From Vibrio celticus (GTDB taxonomy: Bacteria; Pseudomonadota; Gammaproteobacteria; Enterobacterales; Vibrionaceae): a stretch of DNA of 64,000 nucleotides. Positions 17,521 to 26,375 of this stretch are shown piece after piece. The stretch lies in NCBI RefSeq assembly GCF_024347335.1, contig NZ_AP025463.1:2232001-2296000 (forward strand), given 5' to 3'. Both the position numbers and the translations under genes were made by a program. The notes beneath the pieces were generated by a model. It worked only from the letters and a program-made list of their open reading frames with translations. It did no database searches and was not told the DNA's origin. Positions within the stretch are counted from its first letter, which is position 1. The number at the start of each line of letters is the position of its first letter.

Positions 17521-18536
17521 GCTGACTCCTCTAATTTGAAATGTGTTTTTAATGCAGGGGTATCGACCACCGATTGGATCAGATACAAAGGACGATTCTT
17601 GGTTTCAATGAAAATACGACCTATGTATTCCCCCATTAAACCAATACTCAGGAGTTGAATACCTCCAAGGGCAAGTTGCACGACCATCATTGACGGGTAA
17701 CCCGTGATAGGCTCACCAAACATAATGGTTTTGAATACGATGAAGACGCCATACACAAAAGCAGTAAGCGCCACTAAACCACCAACGGCCGTCGCAATAC
17801 GCAGAGGTCGGATAGAGAACGAGGTAATCCCATCCATCGCCAATCCGATTAACTTGAGGTAGTTCCACTTGGTCTCACCACAGAAGCGAGCATCACGCTT
17901 AAATTGGAGCGTCGCTTGTCGGAAACCCGGCCATGAAAAAATGCCTTTCATGTAGCGGTTACGCTCTGGAAGCTGATTGATATGGTCGACAACTTCCCGG
18001 CTTAACAGTCGGAAATCACCCACATTCTCAGGAACATCAATCTTCGCCGCCACATTCATTACTTTGTAAAAGCTCGCTGCTGAAAACTTCTTAAACCATG
18101 TTTCACCGTCGCGCTGGCTACGCTGCATATTGACGACGTCATAACCTTCGCGCCACTTGGCAACCATTTGTGGGATCAGCTCCGGCGGATCTTGCAGGTC
18201 TGCGTCTAACAAGATCACCGCTTGTCCTCGGCAATGCTCAAGGCCAGCACTCATGGCTGACTCTTTACCAAAGTTACGGCTTAAACCAATCACCGAGATT
18301 GAGCTGTTGATTGAAGTGAATGAACTCACCAAGTCCAAGCTGTTGTCTTTGCTGCCATCGTCGACATAAACAATCTCACTCGTGATCGGTAAGCTATCAA
18401 GCACCTTGGTAAGGCGAGAGTGGAACTCTTCCAATACCTCTTGTTCATCGTAAAAAGGCACAATGATAGACAAAGAGACCGCAGGATTGATCTGCGATGT
18501 AGATATCTTAGGGCGGCTAATATGAAGTTCAGACAT
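17517..18536 (-). CDS. GT2 family polyprenyl-phosphate glycosyltransferase (DPM1/GtrB/ArnC-like)
   Basis: The 339-residue enzyme has a GT-A domain: LSIIVPFYDEQEVL, the acidic EIVYVDDGSKDNS, and AVILLDADLQDPPELIP with the metal-binding DADLQDP motif. Two C-terminal membrane helices follow (IATAVGGLVALTAFVYGVFI and ALGGIQLLSIGLMGEYIGRI). It should load a sugar from a nucleotide donor onto undecaprenyl phosphate at the cytoplasmic face. It is the first gene of the three-gene operon, divergent from a two-component system 125 bases away. Confidence 0.9.
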   Translation of the reverse strand: MSELHISRPKISTSQINPAVSLSIIVPFYDEQEVLEEFHSRLTKVLDSLPITSEIVYVDDGSKDNSLDLVSSFTSINSSISVIGLSRNFGKESAMSAGLEHCRGQAVILLDADLQDPPELIPQMVAKWREGYDVVNMQRSQRDGETWFKKFSAASFYKVMNVAAKIDVPENVGDFRLLSREVVDHINQLPERNRYMKGIFSWPGFRQATLQFKRDARFCGETKWNYLKLIGLAMDGITSFSIRPLRIATAVGGLVALTAFVYGVFIVFKTIMFGEPITGYPSMMVVQLALGGIQLLSIGLMGEYIGRIFIETKNRPLYLIQSVVDTPALKTHFKLEESA

Positions 18537-18661
18537 AATACGTTCTTCTATTTTTTAATCTGAAGCCAATCTACCCTCCCATAAGTGAAAGTTATGTTAT
18601 TGACATATTTTTCACGCTCACTCAGGATAATGTTACTGTCTATTTCTGTATGAGAATCAAA

Positions 18662-19339
18662 ATGAAACGAGTTCTATTAGTCGAAGATAACCGTGAAATT
18701 GCAGGTGTCTTGTTTGATTATTTTGAGTGTATTGGCATGGAACTCGATTACGCAGACAACGGTGAACTTGGCCTACAACTCGCGTTGGAAAACTCATTTG
18801 ATATCATCATATTGGATCTAATGTTACCGAGAATGGACGGCCTAACGGTTTGTAATAAACTGCGAGACCAAGGTAACGCGACACCTATTTTGATGCTGAC
18901 CGCCTTAGATAGCCGAGAAGATATGCTGAAAGGCTTTGAACACGGTGCCGATGATTACCTCACCAAGCCTTTTGATTTGGATATTCTAGAAGCAAGAATG
19001 AACGCGTTAGTCCGTCGTTACCGCGGAAAAGTCGCCTCTTCAAAACTTCAGTTCGATGAACTCACCATCGACCAAAAAACCCGTAAAGCTTACCGCCAAG
19101 ATAAACTACTAGCGCTCAATCCAACCACTTACACCATACTTGAGATGCTGTGCCAAAGCGCACCTGAAGTAGTCACTCGTGAAGCTATTTCCTACAAGTT
19201 ATGGGAAGAAAACGAGCCCAACAATGATGTGTTGCGCAGTCACATTTATCAGTTACGTAATCAACTCGACAAGCCTTTTGACACTCAGATGTTAATTACG
19301 GTGCCTAAAGTTGGCTTCCGATTGGAGCCATCGAATTGA
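18662..19339 (+). CDS. OmpR-family response regulator
   Basis: The receiver domain has phosphorylatable Asp in IIILDLMLPRMDGL, the acidic pocket LLVEDNRE, and Lys in DDYLTKPFDL. A C-terminal OmpR/PhoB winged-helix DNA-binding domain includes the YKLWEENEPNNDVLRSHIYQ region. Starts at 18650 or 18662 are possible; 18662 (MKRVLLVED) has a GAGA-type site just upstream and the usual family N-terminus. The stop overlaps the kinase gene start. Divergence from the sugar-transfer operon suggests it may control that operon (inference). Confidence 0.9.
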   Translation: MKRVLLVEDNREIAGVLFDYFECIGMELDYADNGELGLQLALENSFDIIILDLMLPRMDGLTVCNKLRDQGNATPILMLTALDSREDMLKGFEHGADDYLTKPFDLDILEARMNALVRRYRGKVASSKLQFDELTIDQKTRKAYRQDKLLALNPTTYTILEMLCQSAPEVVTREAISYKLWEENEPNNDVLRSHIYQLRNQLDKPFDTQMLITVPKVGFRLEPSN

Positions 19340-20634
19340 TTTCAAATGTTCTTACAAGCACAAAAACCCTAACGGGCCGCTTAGCGGTTTTCTTTGGGTT
19401 AATGGCCGTAATTGTGTCGGTATTTGTCTATGTGGTATTTATCACAGCCCTGTACTTGTCGGAAGACCGCGTGGGTGAAAGACGCATCCTAATTGACCGC
19501 AACTATGCAGTCGGGTTATTCCAGTCAGGCGAAAGTGGAGAGCTTCGTATTGATGACCTGACTATCGCTTACAACGATCTTTCCTATCTACCGAAAAAGT
19601 ATTTAAAGTATATTGAAGGCAAAGAAAATTTCATTGGTGAGGTCGGTGAAGATCCAGAATCTCGTATGGTCTATGTTGGCGAGTATACTCATGAAGGTAG
19701 AACTCACCCTATTGTTCTGCTTTCTGAAATAGACCGTGTCGAGCTTAGTGTCTTTGAGCTCGTTTATGCCACCACATTTGTATTAGCCCTTCTCTCTATT
19801 CTAATATTCAGCTTCGGAGCTCTGCTCTATCGGTTGTCTAAACGGCTGATTGAGCCCTTCAACTCCCTGTCTGAACAGCTTGAATCCAATAAGCTCAATC
19901 TAAACGAAGAATTTGGAGTGAATGACGATGCGGCGGTGGAGTTTCGTCAGTTGACGGATCAACTCAATCAATACAGAAGAGAAATCAATTCTCTAGTAAA
20001 ACGCGAGCAAGCTTTCGCACGCTACTCAAGTCATGAACTAAGAACTCCGTTGACTGTTGCTCGTGGTGCCAACAAACTGTTACTGAGAAGCGAAACAACC
20101 GAATTTCAATCTCGTCAGGTTGAACGTATTGATGAAGCCATTGTTCAAATGTCTGAAATGGTCGATGCACTGCTTGGTCTCGTTCGCTATGAAAGAAACA
20201 GTGACGATGCACCGCTACGTTTATTCAGCCAGCAAGAGCTAGAGACTATCGTTTCTAAAAATTCGTTGCAGGCTGACGAGAAGGAAGTCGCGATAACCTT
20301 ACAAGTTCAATCAGAACCAACCATTCAATCCACCAGCGCGATCATGAATATGTTGGTCGGTAACTTGTTAAGAAACGCGATTGCAGCCACTAATAGCGGT
20401 ACAGTAACTATTACCCTTTCTCAAGACAGTCTTATTATTGAAGACCAAGGCGAAGGCCTGCAGGAGCAATACAACCCGAATGGACACGGGCTAGGTTTGT
20501 TGATTGTCGATGACTTGTGTCAGCGTTTTCATTGGGACTTTGAATTGTTTAATCGCAGCTGTGGTGGATGCACAGCCAAGATCACCTTTCAAGCCGATTC
20601 ATCCGCGTCAATATCGAACGAAAACTTGATTTAG
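19336..20634 (+). CDS. Membrane sensor histidine kinase
   Basis: The 432-residue kinase starts at TTG overlapping the regulator stop (TTGA), with TTGGAG eight bases upstream. It has two membrane helices (about 17-41 and 141-165) around a ~100-residue periplasmic sensor rich in acidic residues (SGESGELRIDDL, GEVGEDPESR). The HisKA phospho-His is His233 in SSHELRTPLT, and the ATPase lobe carries GLGLLIVDD. The acidic sensor resembles those of PhoQ/VprB-like envelope-stress kinases in composition only. The ligand is unknown. Confidence 0.9.
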   Translation: MISNVLTSTKTLTGRLAVFFGLMAVIVSVFVYVVFITALYLSEDRVGERRILIDRNYAVGLFQSGESGELRIDDLTIAYNDLSYLPKKYLKYIEGKENFIGEVGEDPESRMVYVGEYTHEGRTHPIVLLSEIDRVELSVFELVYATTFVLALLSILIFSFGALLYRLSKRLIEPFNSLSEQLESNKLNLNEEFGVNDDAAVEFRQLTDQLNQYRREINSLVKREQAFARYSSHELRTPLTVARGANKLLLRSETTEFQSRQVERIDEAIVQMSEMVDALLGLVRYERNSDDAPLRLFSQQELETIVSKNSLQADEKEVAITLQVQSEPTIQSTSAIMNMLVGNLLRNAIAATNSGTVTITLSQDSLIIEDQGEGLQEQYNPNGHGLGLLIVDDLCQRFHWDFELFNRSCGGCTAKITFQADSSASISNENLI

Positions 20635-20687
20635 TTGGTTTACAGCCGCCTCTGGCTACTAGATACTCGTCCGTCCTATTTGATTTA

Positions 20688-20718
20688 AAAATGCTGGCTC
20701 TTTAGTCAGCATTTTGTT
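20688..20718 (+). terminator. Intrinsic terminator after the two-component system
   Basis: AAAATGCTG (20688-20696) pairs with CAGCATTTT (20707-20715). It sits only eleven bases before the next start codon, so that gene may be transcribed from a promoter overlapping it or by read-through. Confidence 0.7.
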
Positions 20719-20726
20719 TAAGTGCG

Positions 20727-21656
20727 ATGAAACTAAATAATAGCCCTGTAACTCAGCATCAATTTAACGACCACACCTTTTTCTTAAAGCGTGACGATCA
20801 ACTTCACTCACACTTTTGCGGTAACAAAGCCCGCAAGTTCATGAAGCTGCTTGAAGACGAGCACCCAGAGACCACAACCTTGATCAGCTATGGTTCTGCG
20901 CAGGCTAACTCTCTGTTCTCACTCGCGGCACTGGCAAAGATCAAAGGTTGGACGCTTGAGTTCTACGTCGATCATCTTCCCGAGTGGCTACTAGAATGCC
21001 CAATAGGTAATTACCGTGGTGCAGTAGACCTTGGCGCTAAGGTGATTTCAGTCAAAGAGACAGGCTCTGAGCTTCATCCTAAAGAGTATATTGAGCAAGT
21101 AAGACAACCTGACTCCCACTGCATTGTGTTACCAGAGGGTGGACGCTCTCAGCTTGCTGAGTATGGTGTTAAGCAATTGGCAATGGAAATACTGAGCTGG
21201 ACTCGCTTCGAAAACCAACACGATTTTGTGGTCGCACTCCCCGCAGGGACAGGTAGCACAGCTCTCTATCTTCATAAGCATTTAAAGCTGCACAACATCC
21301 CGGTATTAACGTGTGCTTGTGTTGGTGGCAGCGACTATTTAACGCAGCAATTTAATGAGCTAGGTGAAACCGAACATCCACAGATCTTATCGCTCGAAAC
21401 CAAACACCACTTTGGAAAATTGTATCAACAGGATTATCAAACTTGGTTGGATCTACAAGAGCAAACCGACATCGAGTTTGACCTGCTTTACGACCCATTG
21501 ATGTGGCAATGCTTAGAACAATGGCAAGAAGATAACCCAACTAAAACCATTATCTACATTCACCAAGGCGGTATCTTAGGTAACGAATCGATGCTGCCAC
21601 GCTATCAGCGAAAATATCCAGATATGTGCCGTAGCACGACTAACGCTTCCTGGTAA
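20727..21656 (+). CDS. PLP-dependent 1-aminocyclopropane-1-carboxylate deaminase/D-cysteine desulfhydrase family protein
   Basis: The 309-residue fold-type II PLP enzyme has the Schiff-base lysine in FLKRDDQLHSHFCGNKARKF, the Ser/Asn-containing SYGSAQANSLFSLAALA, and the phosphate-binding LPAGTGSTALYL. The family members either deaminate ACC or desulfurate D-cysteine. In marine gammaproteobacteria without a plant association, D-cysteine or a related D-amino acid is the likelier substrate, but this is inference. There is no strong ribosome site; the ATG lies just after the upstream terminator. Confidence 0.85.
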   Translation: MKLNNSPVTQHQFNDHTFFLKRDDQLHSHFCGNKARKFMKLLEDEHPETTTLISYGSAQANSLFSLAALAKIKGWTLEFYVDHLPEWLLECPIGNYRGAVDLGAKVISVKETGSELHPKEYIEQVRQPDSHCIVLPEGGRSQLAEYGVKQLAMEILSWTRFENQHDFVVALPAGTGSTALYLHKHLKLHNIPVLTCACVGGSDYLTQQFNELGETEHPQILSLETKHHFGKLYQQDYQTWLDLQEQTDIEFDLLYDPLMWQCLEQWQEDNPTKTIIYIHQGGILGNESMLPRYQRKYPDMCRSTTNASW

Positions 21657-21715
21657 TTGCCCCGTCACACCGAGCTCTGGATATTCGAATTTCCGTAATC
21701 TGAGAACACCGTCAT

Positions 21716-21748
21716 ACAGCCATCACACTTGATCGTGATGGCTGTTTT
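21716..21748 (+). terminator. Intrinsic terminator after the PLP enzyme gene
   Basis: ACAGCCATCAC (21716-21726) pairs with GTGATGGCTGT (21735-21745) around an 8-base loop, followed by TTT. Confidence 0.82.
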
Positions 21749-21873
21749 AGCGTTTCACTTTCGTATTTTACCTCTACTCTTACACTTCAAATTAAAGACA
21801 GAAATCTGGCGAGAATCATCGCGTTATCTATACTTTCGATTGGAACGGCAATTGTCATCGAAAGGAATAACGT

Positions 21874-22611
21874 ATGCGAAAACTCACTATGCTCGGCTGC
21901 TTGTCAGTTTTACTGCCCATCTCAGCGATTTCAGGAGAAAACGTCACTTACCAAGTGGATGGAGTGGATTACGAAGGCTATTGGAGTGAAGCCAGCGACC
22001 AAGCACCTTTAGTGCTATTAGTACACGATTGGGATGGCTTAACCGATTACGAGAAGAAACGTTCTGAGATGCTCAATGAGCTTGGGTACAACGTGTTCGC
22101 CATCGACCTGTTTGGTAAAGGCATTCGTCCAACAGAAGTGAAAGACAAAAAGCAACACACCGGCGAACTGTATAAAGACAGAGCAAAAATACGTACGCTA
22201 CTTAATGCGGGAGCAATGGAAGCCGAAAGGCTTGGAGGTAACTTAGATAATAACGTGATGATGGGTTACTGTTTTGGCGGCGCTGCCGTTTTAGAAGCGG
22301 CTCGTGCAGGTATCCCTTCGAAAGCTTATGTTACCTTCCACGGTGGTTTATCGACACCGAAAGGACAAGATTACTCGCAAACCAAAGCCCCAGTTGTCGT
22401 ATTCCATGGCACAGCAGACGCCATGATCTCAATGCACGACTTTGGAAGCCTCGCCGCTCAACTTGAATCAACCAAAGTTCCGCATGAGATGATCACTTAT
22501 AGTGGTGCGCCACACGCCTTCACCGTCTTCGGCTCAAACAACTATCAACAAGAAGCTGACCAAAAATCCTGGGATAGATTTACCCATGTGCTAGAAACCA
22601 CCACCAGATAA
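21874..22611 (+). CDS. Exported dienelactone hydrolase family protein
   Basis: The 245-residue alpha/beta-hydrolase has a signal peptide (MRKLTMLGCLSVLLPISAIS) and the catalytic triad of the dienelactone-hydrolase family: Cys in MGYCFGGAAVLEAA, Asp in FHGTADAMISMHD, His in SGAPHAFTVFGSNN. The family acts on cyclic esters and similar compounds; periplasmic members have unknown substrates. A ribosome site (GAAAGGAA) precedes the ATG. It is a single-gene unit with a terminator behind it. Confidence 0.88.
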   Translation: MRKLTMLGCLSVLLPISAISGENVTYQVDGVDYEGYWSEASDQAPLVLLVHDWDGLTDYEKKRSEMLNELGYNVFAIDLFGKGIRPTEVKDKKQHTGELYKDRAKIRTLLNAGAMEAERLGGNLDNNVMMGYCFGGAAVLEAARAGIPSKAYVTFHGGLSTPKGQDYSQTKAPVVVFHGTADAMISMHDFGSLAAQLESTKVPHEMITYSGAPHAFTVFGSNNYQQEADQKSWDRFTHVLETTTR

Positions 22612-22631
22612 TCATCTCCCTCAGAACCCAT

Positions 22632-22666
22632 AACCCCCATTCTAAAGCTTAAGAATGGGGTTGTTT
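22632..22666. terminator. Bidirectional intrinsic terminator between convergent genes
   Basis: CCCCATTCT (22635-22643) pairs with AGAATGGGG (22652-22660), flanked by AA on the left and TTGTTT on the right. It lies between the hydrolase gene and the convergent dadA. Confidence 0.75.
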
Positions 22667-22687
22667 AATTATCACTGCATCATCTCA

Positions 22688-23941
22688 CTACATATAGCGA
22701 TGGATACTTAAGTCATCAGTTTTAATATCACTGGCAGAGCCACCGACCACGCTTGCCAAGATCTTTCCTGAGCCACATGCCATTGTCCAACCTAGAGTTC
22801 CATGGCCCGTATTGGTAAATAGGTTCTTGATAGGCGTCTTTCCTATGATAGGCGTACCATCTGGTGTCATTGGTCTTAACCCAGTCCAGTATTCAGCCTT
22901 AGAAAAGTCACCCGCTTGTGGGAAAAGATCTTTAATCACCATATCAATCGTGGCTTTACGTTTTTCAGGAATAAGATAATTGAAGCCAGCAAGCTCTGCC
23001 GTCCCTGCAATACGAATTCGGTCATCGAAACGAGTCATCGCTACCTTGTAGGTTTCATCCATTACTGTAGAGGTCGGCGACTTATCTGCACTCACGATCG
23101 GTAGTGTTAGCGAATACCCTTTCACTGGATAGACAGGTATCGACAAATCGACTTGCTTCAACAAGTCTCGAGAATAACTGCCTGAAGCGACCACGTAAGC
23201 GTCCGCTTTGAATTCACCTTGAGTCGTGGTAATACTCACAATGGTTTGATTCTGATGATTGAGCTTGACCACTTCAGTATCAAACACGAACTGAACGCCG
23301 AGTTGCTTGGCTTTCTCAGTCAAGGTTAAACAGAACTGATGGCAATCACCAGTTTCATCTTGTGGTAAATACAGGCCGCCAACCAGCTTATCTTTCACAT
23401 CTGATAAACCTGGTTCAATGGATAGGCATTGCTCAACGTCAAACAGCGAATGTTTGATTCCACTCTCTGTTAATAGCTTCATATCCTGCTGAATAGCGTC
23501 CAATTGTTTTTCGCTTCTGAATACTTGCAAGGTGCCTTTCTGCCTACCTTCATAAGCCAGTTGTTCACTGGTTCTTAGCTCAGTCAGACAATCTCGGCTG
23601 TAGTTAGCGACTCGCAACATGCGCGATTTATTCTGTGCGTATTTGGCTTCATTGCAGTTGGCGAGCATCTTAGTCGCCCAAGTCACCAACTCAGGAGAAA
23701 GTGACGGCTTCACTTTAAGTGGCGCATGTTCTTGGGTAAGCCATTTCATCGCTTTCAATGGAATACCAGGCGCCGCCCATGGTGAAGAATACCCGTAAGA
23801 AATTTGCCCTGCATTCGCAAAACTGGTTTCTTTGCCACTGCTATCTTGACGATCAATAACCGTGACCGAGTGACCTTCTTTTGCCAAGTACCATGCGCTG
23901 GTCAATCCAATAACACCGCTGCCAATTACAATAACTTCCAT
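22688..23941 (-). CDS. dadA: D-amino acid dehydrogenase (DadA, FAD-dependent)
   Basis: The 417-residue FAD oxidoreductase starts MEVIVIGSGVIGLTSAWYLA (GxGxxG dinucleotide fold). It has the DadA pattern SGKETSFANAGQISYGYSSP and the C-terminal FAD loop FTNTGHGTLGWTMACGSG. It oxidises D-amino acids such as D-alanine to keto acids, feeding electrons to the respiratory chain at the inner membrane. The strong site GGGGAAGAGA precedes the ATG. A LysR gene lies 226 bases upstream on the same strand and may regulate it. No alanine racemase gene is adjacent. Confidence 0.92.
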   Translation of the reverse strand: MEVIVIGSGVIGLTSAWYLAKEGHSVTVIDRQDSSGKETSFANAGQISYGYSSPWAAPGIPLKAMKWLTQEHAPLKVKPSLSPELVTWATKMLANCNEAKYAQNKSRMLRVANYSRDCLTELRTSEQLAYEGRQKGTLQVFRSEKQLDAIQQDMKLLTESGIKHSLFDVEQCLSIEPGLSDVKDKLVGGLYLPQDETGDCHQFCLTLTEKAKQLGVQFVFDTEVVKLNHQNQTIVSITTTQGEFKADAYVVASGSYSRDLLKQVDLSIPVYPVKGYSLTLPIVSADKSPTSTVMDETYKVAMTRFDDRIRIAGTAELAGFNYLIPEKRKATIDMVIKDLFPQAGDFSKAEYWTGLRPMTPDGTPIIGKTPIKNLFTNTGHGTLGWTMACGSGKILASVVGGSASDIKTDDLSIHRYM

Positions 23942-24167
23942 TCTCTTCCCCTAATGCCCGACAAAGCCAAAACCTGTCGAACACAGCTGTCAGTCTAAAA
24001 CTCGTTTCGTTAATGATTTGTAACTTATTTCTTACATGTTGACTTAACAATAGAGATGGTGTTGATAAAATATCAATTCTACTTAAAAACTAATTCGGCA
24101 GTTTGAAACTGTGATATTGGCGGTATTTGAAAGCTTAGGTAGGAGTCGCTAAGTAAATCGATTAAGC

Positions 24168-25094
24168 CTAGATATTGTAAGCGTCATGACTCAAGAAAGT
24201 GGCGTTCTCGAGTAAAAAATCCAACAAGGTTTCGGCTTGTAGCGTGAGTGCACGGCCTTTCAAAGATTGAACCTTAACCGTCGCCTTCGATAGCATCTCC
24301 AACTCGGTCGCAACCACTTCAATCTGCCCTGACTTTATCTCATCGATCACGGTGAGCTTGGGCATAAAGGTTACGCCTAACCCTGCTGAAACAAAGTTAG
24401 TCAGTGCAGTCACCGAATTGGTTTGAAGCTTTGGCTGCAAGGTAAGATGGGACATTTGTTCGGCCTGCTTGACCAGCCTCCCCATACCAGTCGAGTTATC
24501 GATCAAGGCGAGAGAAGCGTCTTGAATATCCTGCATTACCACTGGTGCTTCTTTCATAGTAAGGAAATGCCCCTTAGGAGCAATCAATTCGAGCGGATGG
24601 CTGCGTTCAACGTGAGAGTGCAGTTTAGGGTGCGGTGCAGACGCATAGGTAATCGCAAAGTCTATCTGTTGATCTTCCAACATCTTGACTGCATCCAATG
24701 CTCCAGCGATCTCAATAGAAAGATTGATATCAGGATAACGAGTCATGAAGGTTTGCATCGGTTTTGACACCAAGTTGGTAATAAACCCTTCACCGATGGC
24801 AATGCTGACATTGCCTCCTTTCAGGTTTTTAAGCTTGGTTAGTCGAGCAAGCACTGCCGCCTCTCCACGAACAATGGAACGGTAGTAATTCAGCAGCTCA
24901 TTACCCGCTTCGGTTAACAGTGATTGGCGGTTGTTGCGCTCCCATACTTTCATTTCCGCTTGCGCTTCTAATTGTGTCAGCATTCGACTCATTGCCGCAG
25001 GATCAACGTTCATCATCTTAGATGCCTTACGTAACGACCCATATTTTGACAACGCGTTTAAATACTCAAGAGCACGGATATTAAAGTGGTGCAT
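24168..25094 (-). CDS. LysR-family transcriptional regulator
   Basis: The 308-residue regulator has an N-terminal HTH (ALSKYGSLRKASKMMNVDPA, then AMSRMLTQLE) and a substrate-binding-like effector domain. It follows a good ribosome site (AAGGAAG). It is upstream of dadA in the same direction, with an AT-rich 226-base gap that contains a 15-base palindrome (TTGATAAAATATCAA at 24062-24076). It may control dadA or itself; the ligand is unknown. Confidence 0.87.
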   Translation of the reverse strand: MHHFNIRALEYLNALSKYGSLRKASKMMNVDPAAMSRMLTQLEAQAEMKVWERNNRQSLLTEAGNELLNYYRSIVRGEAAVLARLTKLKNLKGGNVSIAIGEGFITNLVSKPMQTFMTRYPDINLSIEIAGALDAVKMLEDQQIDFAITYASAPHPKLHSHVERSHPLELIAPKGHFLTMKEAPVVMQDIQDASLALIDNSTGMGRLVKQAEQMSHLTLQPKLQTNSVTALTNFVSAGLGVTFMPKLTVIDEIKSGQIEVVATELEMLSKATVKVQSLKGRALTLQAETLLDFLLENATFLSHDAYNI

Positions 25095-25339
25095 TCAACT
25101 TCCTTGTGATTCGACTAACACTTAATCAAGCGTCTCACAATTTTACTGCGAACATATATCCCAATTTATCAAGATTGTAATTGCACTTACTAACTTGTGC
25201 ACCGAGTCACTTCAAGACATCACATCAAAGGCTGATATACGTGTTTTAGCTTGCTGTCGATAAAACAAAGGCGACAACTTTCGTCATCACCTTTGAGTTG
25301 TTACTTCTTGTAAAGCAACAATCATTTTCACTGATGGAC

Positions 25340-26317
25340 TTAGGCATCAAGTAAAAGGTTCGGTCGAATCAAGTCATAAACACAAGCAAGTTCACTGCTG
25401 AATTCAAACTGTTTGTTGATAATGCCGCCAGCCATATGAGGGTGCCCGCCGCCAAAACCAATCCCTTTTTCATTAAGGGCCCTTCTAACTATCTTCGCGA
25501 CATTGTTTTTTGAACACTCTGAACGGAGAGAGATAAAGGTCTTCTCTCTATTTCTAGCAGTGAGAACAACAATATCGAGCTCATCAACACTCAGCAAGAA
25601 ATCACCTAACACGCCAAGCATATTTTTAGGGCAACCTTCAGGAAGCACAGCAAATGCTGCGTTTTTTTCACGACGTAAGCTATCGAGCATGGAATAGAAA
25701 AGTTTTAATTCATGGAACTCTACTTGATTACGACAAATTTTGTTAACCATATCATTATTGGCCTTCGCTTGAAGATACAACAATGCTTTTAGATCTGCAG
25801 TCCCTACCCCTCGGGTAAAGTTTGCGGTATCAAAACTCAGACCAACCAATAGTGCTGTCGCAATATTTTGGGGCATCTGCAGAGAAAAATAACGATAATA
25901 CTCAACCATTATGGTTGCTGTTGAACCATAGTTTGAACGTATATCGGAATACCATACAAAATCAGGTGCTTTCACTTGATGGTGGTCGATCACTCCGACC
26001 TCAAGCCCCGGAAAATCGATGACATTTTTCTCACCAATACAGCCATCAACAACAATAACCTTGTCATCCGGTTGTAGTTTCAAATCTTTTGGCTGATAGA
26101 TTGGAATATCTAACCAATCTATTAAGTTCCTGAGTGACACTCGATCTATATAACCATGAAACGTAATATATGGGCGCAACCCTTTGCTTTTTAATAAGTA
26201 TGCTAAAGCGTATGCGGAAGAAATCGCATCATGGTCGGGGAAGTCATGAGCTTGAATAATGATTCTGTCATCACCCTTAAGCCGTTCTAGAAAGCTTTCG
26301 AACTTTAAATTTGCCAT
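25340..26317 (-). CDS. DHH/DHHA1 family phosphoesterase
   Basis: The 325-residue DHH phosphoesterase has motif I AHDFPDHDAISSAYALAY, motif II VIVVDGCIG, motif III GVIDHHQVKAPD (the DHH triad), motif IV SFDTANFTRG, and the DHHA1 motif GFGGGHPHMAGG. Metal-dependent members hydrolyse short oligonucleotides, pAp or cyclic dinucleotide products (NrnA/GdpP-like). It is cytosolic with no sensor domains. It follows the coiled-coil membrane protein gene after 58 bases on the same strand, so it may be the last gene of the envelope cluster. The substrate is not determinable. Confidence 0.87.
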   Translation of the reverse strand: MANLKFESFLERLKGDDRIIIQAHDFPDHDAISSAYALAYLLKSKGLRPYITFHGYIDRVSLRNLIDWLDIPIYQPKDLKLQPDDKVIVVDGCIGEKNVIDFPGLEVGVIDHHQVKAPDFVWYSDIRSNYGSTATIMVEYYRYFSLQMPQNIATALLVGLSFDTANFTRGVGTADLKALLYLQAKANNDMVNKICRNQVEFHELKLFYSMLDSLRREKNAAFAVLPEGCPKNMLGVLGDFLLSVDELDIVVLTARNREKTFISLRSECSKNNVAKIVRRALNEKGIGFGGGHPHMAGGIINKQFEFSSELACVYDLIRPNLLLDA

Positions 26318-26375
26318 AATCCCACTGCTAATAAAGTTCTAGCTTGATCATAAGCTAGAACTGATGTGTTAATGG

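Noticed and set aside
24062..24076. TTGATAAAATATCAA resembling an FNR box upstream of dadA
   Set aside because: Spacer is five bases, not the required four; kept only as an unassigned palindrome.
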